From: Lonicera japonica
Lineage: Eukaryota > Streptophyta > Magnoliopsida > Dipsacales > Caprifoliaceae
Direction of reading: 5' to 3'
NCBI GenBank assembly: GCA_021464415.1
Contig: CM038466.1
Span: 33,014,833-33,078,832 of the forward strand
DNA: 64,000 bases
The translations under genes and the position numbers were made by a program. Positions 58,215-64,000 of this stretch are shown here, one piece after another. Position 1 is the first letter of the stretch. Every line of letters starts with the position of its first letter. The notes under the pieces are model-generated. The model did no database searches and was not told the DNA's origin. It worked only from the letters and a program-made list of their open reading frames with translations.

Positions 58215-59470
58215 TCCAATGAATGGCTTTTATTTAATTGAGCAAGGCTGGGCAATGAAGAGAAAGGCTCCGAAGCTTGTTGGGCCGGCTGCAGGCTTGG
58301 TTTGTTGACTAGGGCCCATGCAGAGCTTTGTTGAACTTGTTAAGAATCAGGAAAAACACTAAAAATAAATGTGCACACAACAAGGCTTGAACCTTAGTCT
58401 AAGCTTGTAAATAGCCATTCCTCTAGCCAGCTAAGCTAAGCTACGCAACTCCTTGATAATTAATTTTACTCATTTTTGTTTTAAGCCCAGATTGCTGCTT
58501 CTCCATTAAATTCACCAAAAAAAATTTCGCTATAACTTTTCCATTTTAACTCCGAATTAGTCCATTCAAAAGCCAACATTCTCCATTAAATTCCAAGCAC
58601 CTGAAAAACACTTAAAACACAGCAAATGTAATAATATATGCTCCCCAAAGTATATATTAATGGGTTACAACATACTAATTTCTTGGCATATGAGTAATGC
58701 TTGGCATAATTACAAGTGTTCGTACCTTTTCTTATTTCTTATTATTATTTATATTTATTTCTTTTAAAAAAGAAAGTAGGAATGCATAGGGCTATAGGTA
58801 ACATGTCACATATATATATATATATAATCGTATTATCCCTGTTTTTTTTAATATTATACTTATTTCTTTAACATTAAGATGTACAAAAAGTATGGGTTAA
58901 AAAAAATTACCTTTTTTTTAGAAGTAGTTGTCTTTCTTCTTTCTCTCTCTATTTTTTGTTTCTTTAGCCTTATGCTTTGACTATGATGTACCTATTAGAC
59001 TATTTATAGTGAATGATTCAATCATTGCTTAACCAGATGGCACTCTTCACACCTTTCAACCATAATTTGTTCTTGCCTGCTCATCTGCCACACGTCATTT
59101 TCTCCCATTCATTTATCTCTTTTCACCTCCTTATCCCAAGGTAAAACTATCTTCTTTTTTTCATTTTTTTTAATTGGTTAAATAAGAAGCCTTGGTGAAT
59201 AAAATATATTTAGCTCAAAATCTTGTGGTGCCGTGGTGTTGAACTGGTTGTTCCAAGTGAGTACACAGAAGTGGAAAAAAGAAAACTATAATGAGTTAAT
59301 CATACACAAGCAATTAAGATGATTGTAAACAAATATGACAACAATTGATAAAGAATTCCAGTTGAACATAAATACGCTCATCCTCATATTTCAATCCTCT
59401 TCTTTTATTCAGGTGCACTGAAACAATCACACATAAAAAATCAATTTAGAAACAGAAAGGGTTTTTCACA

Positions 59471-61480
59471 TCAAATACAACCAGCCTTTTCATTCAAAAG
59501 CCAATAAACTATGAACTCAATGAAAATAGTGACCAAACCAGTAGAATTTACCCTCTCCCTCAGCCCAATTTCATCATCTCTGCTGTGAATCCACCATAAA
59601 AGATTCGTAAGAGAAATCCCATCATTGTACCCATCAAATGTTCTTATTTTATCCAAAGCACTTTCTTTGTCATAAATCCCTTTAAGTGCGTACAAAAATC
59701 CCTTCCACCCTTCGCCAACCCCCTCCCTTGCCAATGTCGAATATGTCCATTTCACAAACTCCCTTTTAAACCTAACATTAGCGAACAAAACCTCAAGGAT
59801 AGAGGGATGGCAGCGTCTGCAGGCGAGGCCTCAGTTTCTGTTTGAGGGATCTCGGTCGGAGCAACTTATTTTTTAACTCCTTGGGTATAATCCCTCTTCA
59901 TTTTCTTCTTTGAAGAAGGCTTGGCAAGTTTAGCAATATCAGAAATAGAGGCCACCTTGTTTTTTTTCATCAAGCAAGCTTGTTAAAAGTTTAAATAATT
60001 CATTCTCTGAGGGGCCTCGGCCTCCATAACTCGTGGGGGCATTGCCGAGGGCAACCCTCATGTGTTGCACGTTTCACAAAGATAGTGGCTGGGTTTAGTA
60101 TTTGAATTTGATATTGCCTTATTAAACGTCTTTTGACATTGGTAAGCCGCGATGCAAGTTTGTGTATGAAGAGCGAATCGAATTGTATTAGTTTATTTTC
60201 TTTATGGTGAAGCAATATACAAGAATAAGGATAAAAAGTAGAGAATGCACATTCTTCTTCTTTCTATAGTTTCGGCTGGAGGAGAAGAACTTTGTCTTTC
60301 AGCAGTTATTGTGAGGGAAGGACCAGCGGTTTCATGAAGCGCGTCACATTGTTCTTCGATAATTAGGATAGAAGGAAGGTTGTCTGGACCTGCAGTGGTC
60401 ACTATGTGGGAAAGGCCGACAGACTCGGTAATGCCACCGTTTTGGCGGGCCTTTTCAAAGACGGCATCAATCTCGGCGCCCTCCCTGTCCTTATAGACGC
60501 AAGGGTCCTCTATGCCCTCGACTGGAACCATAACAACTTTTGACGACTTTCGAACTGGGGTCCCTGTTGGAACATCGAAAGTTAGAATAACTTGAAAGGT
60601 TGCTAGGACTGACGCACTTGAATTAGTGGGGGCAGTAGAAGCTTCGGCCGCCGTAGAGATGGCCAGTGGATTCACTCTAGCAGACTTACTAGCTTTGCAC
60701 TTCTTTATTTTTTTATGTAAGTGACAATGGGCAGTCTCGAATAATTCGGCACTATATAGGAACACCATCTTTTCAATTTTGATCCGGACAACTCTATTGA
60801 GAATGTTGTATCGAATAAGCAATTGGTACCAGACAGGCCAATCTGGCTTATTCCCAACATAATCGCTGGCAGAGGTTTTATCCTGAAAAAAATAGGATTC
60901 TTATTAGTAGCCCAAAAAGTTGTGGGCATCCCTTAGGTGATTGAGTATTGTGCCATAACCAAGGATGGGATGGCAAGAAATGGCATTTAACTGGTCATAA
61001 TGGATGGTACTCCACTTGGTCATATTAAATATTCCTTCACCTGCAAGAAGTGAAAGCATTGTCTAAGCGAAAGGGCTAAAAATCAAAAATAAACATAAGA
61101 TTTAGATAAGAAACAATTAACCTGGGGTACCACATTGCTTTGGGATAGGAAACTTGATTTGATTGGTTTCAACCTCCCCTTTTAGTGTTATTGTATCGCT
61201 GTACATGTACTTGCAAGAGTCCTAAAGGTCGAGAATCAGTGTTGGAGCACTAGGCCTCCCTTTCAAATTCCACATACCCTTACTTTTGGAGAAGTTTAAA
61301 TTGTAACAGTACTTGACGTCCTAGAAATCAAGTTGCATGCGGAAGCTCTTATTTATTTCAGCTAGACCCAAAACTATTCTAATTGTGTTAGGAACCACCT
61401 GACATAGATGGATACGAGTTTTTTTTGAAGAAAATCAACTAAAAAGGGGTCAAAAGGAAACCTCAAACTAGCTTGCAAAA
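59471..61480 (-). pseudogene. Decayed transposon-like gene in R3
   Basis: Best preserved of the three copies in its middle: a 206-codon minus-strand frame (60202-60822) with LLIRYNILNRVVRI, a Lys-rich KKCKASKSARVNPLA segment and a Ser/Thr/Pro/Glu-rich tail. Frames 60000-60215 and 59471-59788 follow, with a stop between. Exon borders match R1 (TTTTTTTCAG/GATA near 60882; acceptor near 61040). First-exon sequence lies beyond the solo LTR, at about 63550-63690. Confidence 0.45.
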
Positions 61481-61501
61481 AATAAGAAGTATATATGGGG
61501 T

Positions 61502-63545
61502 TATGAACACCTCATTTTGTGACCCCTGCAAGAATCCCAAACTCTAGAAAAATGAACATGCATGCATGCACGAGCATTTCTTGATGCACACATACTATGT
61601 ACATGTGATACAGGTGAAAGAAAGAAGCCGAAAGGACACCCAGATGAGAAGTTACGAGAATTACTAGAAACTTCCGGAACCGAAAATAGTCAAAACTCCT
61701 GGAAACTTGTTAAAGGAGATTTTACCATTTATGATCATCCTAAAACTTTGTGGGTTAATATACATTACCATAAGGAGTATCACATTCAAAAATCAGCTCA
61801 ATCCGACGGTCGGATCTCCAAAAATTTTAAAAATCGGGAGTTCATTTCAGGTGATCAAATGGAGGCCTTCATGAAGTTAAAGTGATCTGAAGTTTGGTCA
61901 ATATATAGGTCTTATTGTGGAGAAGAACATATCCAAAGTTTAGCTTGGTTGGACATGGGATCATTAAGAATCAATTCGTCTATCGTGCAATTCTAGTCGA
62001 AATATCCTTCGTAGCAAATTAAAATAAATAGAGGCCTTCCCGAATTCTGATCGACCTCAAATTTGGATACAATCTAAAAACCATTTGTAAGGAAAACATA
62101 TCCAAAATTCAGAAAAATCCAATGGTTAAAAGTTGACTTGTCGTACAAACAAGTGACCTTGTCTACAAGAAGTACCTTTCCTACACGGGAACAAACTCTT
62201 TGTACCAATCCGAGTAGTCCGAGTCTATCCTGAACTCCACTCATCTTCAAATTTTTACAGGGTCTATAAGAATTATATTGGCAATACATATCCAAAATTT
62301 AGCATCATCCAACGGTTAGAACTTAACTTGTCGTACAAACAAGTGACCTTGTCTACAACAAGTACCTTTCCTATATATACAGAAACAAACTCTTCGTACT
62401 AATCAGAGAAAAATGAGTCCTTCCCGAACTCCAATGGACCTGAAATTTGACACGATCTAGAAGACTTTTATTCCCAACGCATATTCAAAAATCAGCATGA
62501 TCCAACGGTGGGAAGGCTTCGCGATAAGCTCCAAAAGTCCTGGTTACAATTTCTTTCTTGCTCTTCAAGCATTTTTTCAACTATAAATAAACCTCCTCTC
62601 CATTCATATTTTTGATCAACAATTAAGGGGATTTTGTGGTACACACCAATAGATCCTTATTCTCTCCCTCTAAGAGAGCTCATGTATAATTTTCTTTCTT
62701 TTTTTATTTATTCATCAGTTTTATAATTTATATTTTTGTTTGCATAATTTCTATCACTTGATAGCTTTTCAAAATATGTTTTCAAAACCAAAGGCGTATA
62801 ACAAACCCTAATCCAATTATAAAATAGTATTATTATTTTCTTACTTTTTCAAAAGTCCGAATTAGCGGCATTGTTATATGAAGGAATCGATAATCACTAT
62901 ATATCTAATCTAACTCATAGATTGTGGTGTGTATGTGATAAATACTCGATTATGAAAGCACCAGTGCCATCTATACCGGTTTAATCAATAGACTATGGTA
63001 TGCAATCGGTCAAGTTGCCTTATGTCACATCGAATATAAGATTCCATATTGAATCAGTTTTTGAAAAGCCCAATACTTTACAAAATCACTCGTTTCATTG
63101 CATCTATTATTATCAAACTCTCTTTTTTAAATCACACATACACACTTATTTTTAAAATCATGGACAAACTAGGAAATACATTGTTCCCATCCCATCCCCA
63201 TAAACCCAATTTTTAAAGTAAGCACGGAAAGCTGTAAAGTAAAGAAATAGCATGCAAGAACTGAATTATAACACACGCATATCCTACTCAAGAGACCGAA
63301 AAGGCGAATTGGTGCCTAATACCTTCCTAATTCGTAACTTAATCCTCAAACCTTCGAATCAACTAGTTTCGCATACATTGTGTATAAAAGGATATTTAGT
63401 CCATAAATACATCTCTTTTACACAAACCTTTAGTTTGTTTAGTAAAACTAACTGAAAACTCTTATTCTTTTCAAAATCGATTTTTAAAGTAACACGGAAT
63501 AGCCGCCCACGAAGACCTCGGGCGTCGAGAACGAGGGTTCTCACA
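61502..63545 (+). mobile_element. Solo LTR of family S, in R3
   Basis: Same insertion site as in R2: GGGGT before (61497-61501), GAGGT after (63546-63550). The first dinucleotide is TA instead of TG. 2044 bp, without the MITE present in the R2 copy. The TATAAATA box has become TATAAATA/AACC near 62582. The tandem of about 180 bp inside is also present (about 62120-62340). Confidence 0.75.
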
Positions 63546-64000
63546 GAGGTACATTCCTTCATTAAAGCTGAGTTTCTTAAAAATCAAGTCTTCCTCCCCA
63601 TCATACTCTTCCTATTCGAATCGGTTAGGGAGAAACCTATGTTAGAACTCTCTTTTCCTTTCCTCGCTTACAAGCGCGTAACGACCCATTAGATTTAGGG
63701 CTTGGAGAATAGAGAAGGAATGAGAATAAAGAATAATTTGAGGGAAAGCGACAGATGAGAAGAGCGATAGGGGATCAAATTAGAAACCCTAAAACAGAGA
63801 TAAATGATTTGAAGAACAAAGTTTTCCCTTTTTGCAAAATAACAAAAAAAGAAGGAAGTCAATAGTCTGGTTTGATATTTAAAGGGCAGTTATACTTTTG
63901 GAAAAATGCGCATAAGATATATGTGATTAAAATTCGAAAAGATTGGTGGAGCTCCGATTATGAAACTATCCAGCTGATGATCGACACGTGGAATCGGGCC

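Larger units (their letters stand above)
58215..64000 (-). repeat. Dispersed repeat R, copy R3 (runs off the window)
   Basis: Direct repeat of R1 and R2. The 5' start near 58215 matches about 1190. It contains the solo LTR S3 and is otherwise closest to R2 by eye. The final bases correspond to about 13830 in R2 and 5360 in R1. Confidence 0.75.

Overview
The window is plant nuclear DNA, most likely a woody or herbaceous eudicot; the species cannot be fixed from sequence. The evidence is a CC-NBS-LRR resistance gene with plant splice signals, plant-type LTR retrotransposons (one with a tRNA-iMet-type and one with a tRNA-Arg-like primer site), hAT- and MULE-type MITEs, and a broken endogenous caulimovirid. 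It is AT-rich and dominated by repeats; most open frames are chance or decayed.

Layout. 1-1189 is AT-rich spacer. A dispersed repeat, here called R, occurs three times in direct orientation: R1 (about 1190-5930), R2 (about 7842-14400) and R3 (about 58215 to the window end). Each carries on the minus strand a decayed, intron-containing, transposon-like gene. R2 and R3 share a solo LTR that R1 lacks, R1 has its own MITE, and R2 has another MITE, so the order of insertions can be read. A hAT transposon (5931-7841) inserted in R1 and is cut off by R2. A tandem duplication D1/D2 (15171-21215) follows, with a hAT-like insertion only in D2. 21216-26493 holds MITEs, a 350-bp tandem repeat and little else.

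The one clear host locus is a CC-NBS-LRR gene on the minus strand (26494 to about 32205). Exon 1 has intact P-loop, kinase-2, GLPLA and MHD motifs, but a one-base frameshift at about 30193 truncates it before most of the LRR, and the initiator ATG looks frame-shifted too. Its upstream region (32.2-36.8 kb) contains a duplicated leader-like segment, simple repeats and a foldback element.

36.85-56.83 kb is a nested set of elements. The base layer is an endogenous caulimovirid with capsid-type zinc knuckle, aspartic protease, RT and RNase H remnants and a downstream ORF. Its terminal promoter-like segment is present at both ends as an inverted repeat, both copies facing outward. Three insertions sit in it: a solo LTR (40685-42225); a non-autonomous minus-strand LTR element A (43332-55181, TSD CATTG); and, inside the 5' LTR of A, a young Tat/Ogre-like element B (45179-54828, TSD ACCGT). 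B keeps gag but no recognisable pol, has LTRs that differ at about 4 of 1252 sites, large tandem arrays, and a U3 with seven copies of a 12-bp CpG-rich palindrome. LTR divergence agrees with the nesting order: A about 4 percent, B about 0.3 percent.

The best leads are the helically phased U3 palindrome array of B and its CpG decay in the old solo copy, the outward-facing viral promoter copies (one upstream of and codirectional with the resistance gene), and the triple alternating inverted repeat in element A.
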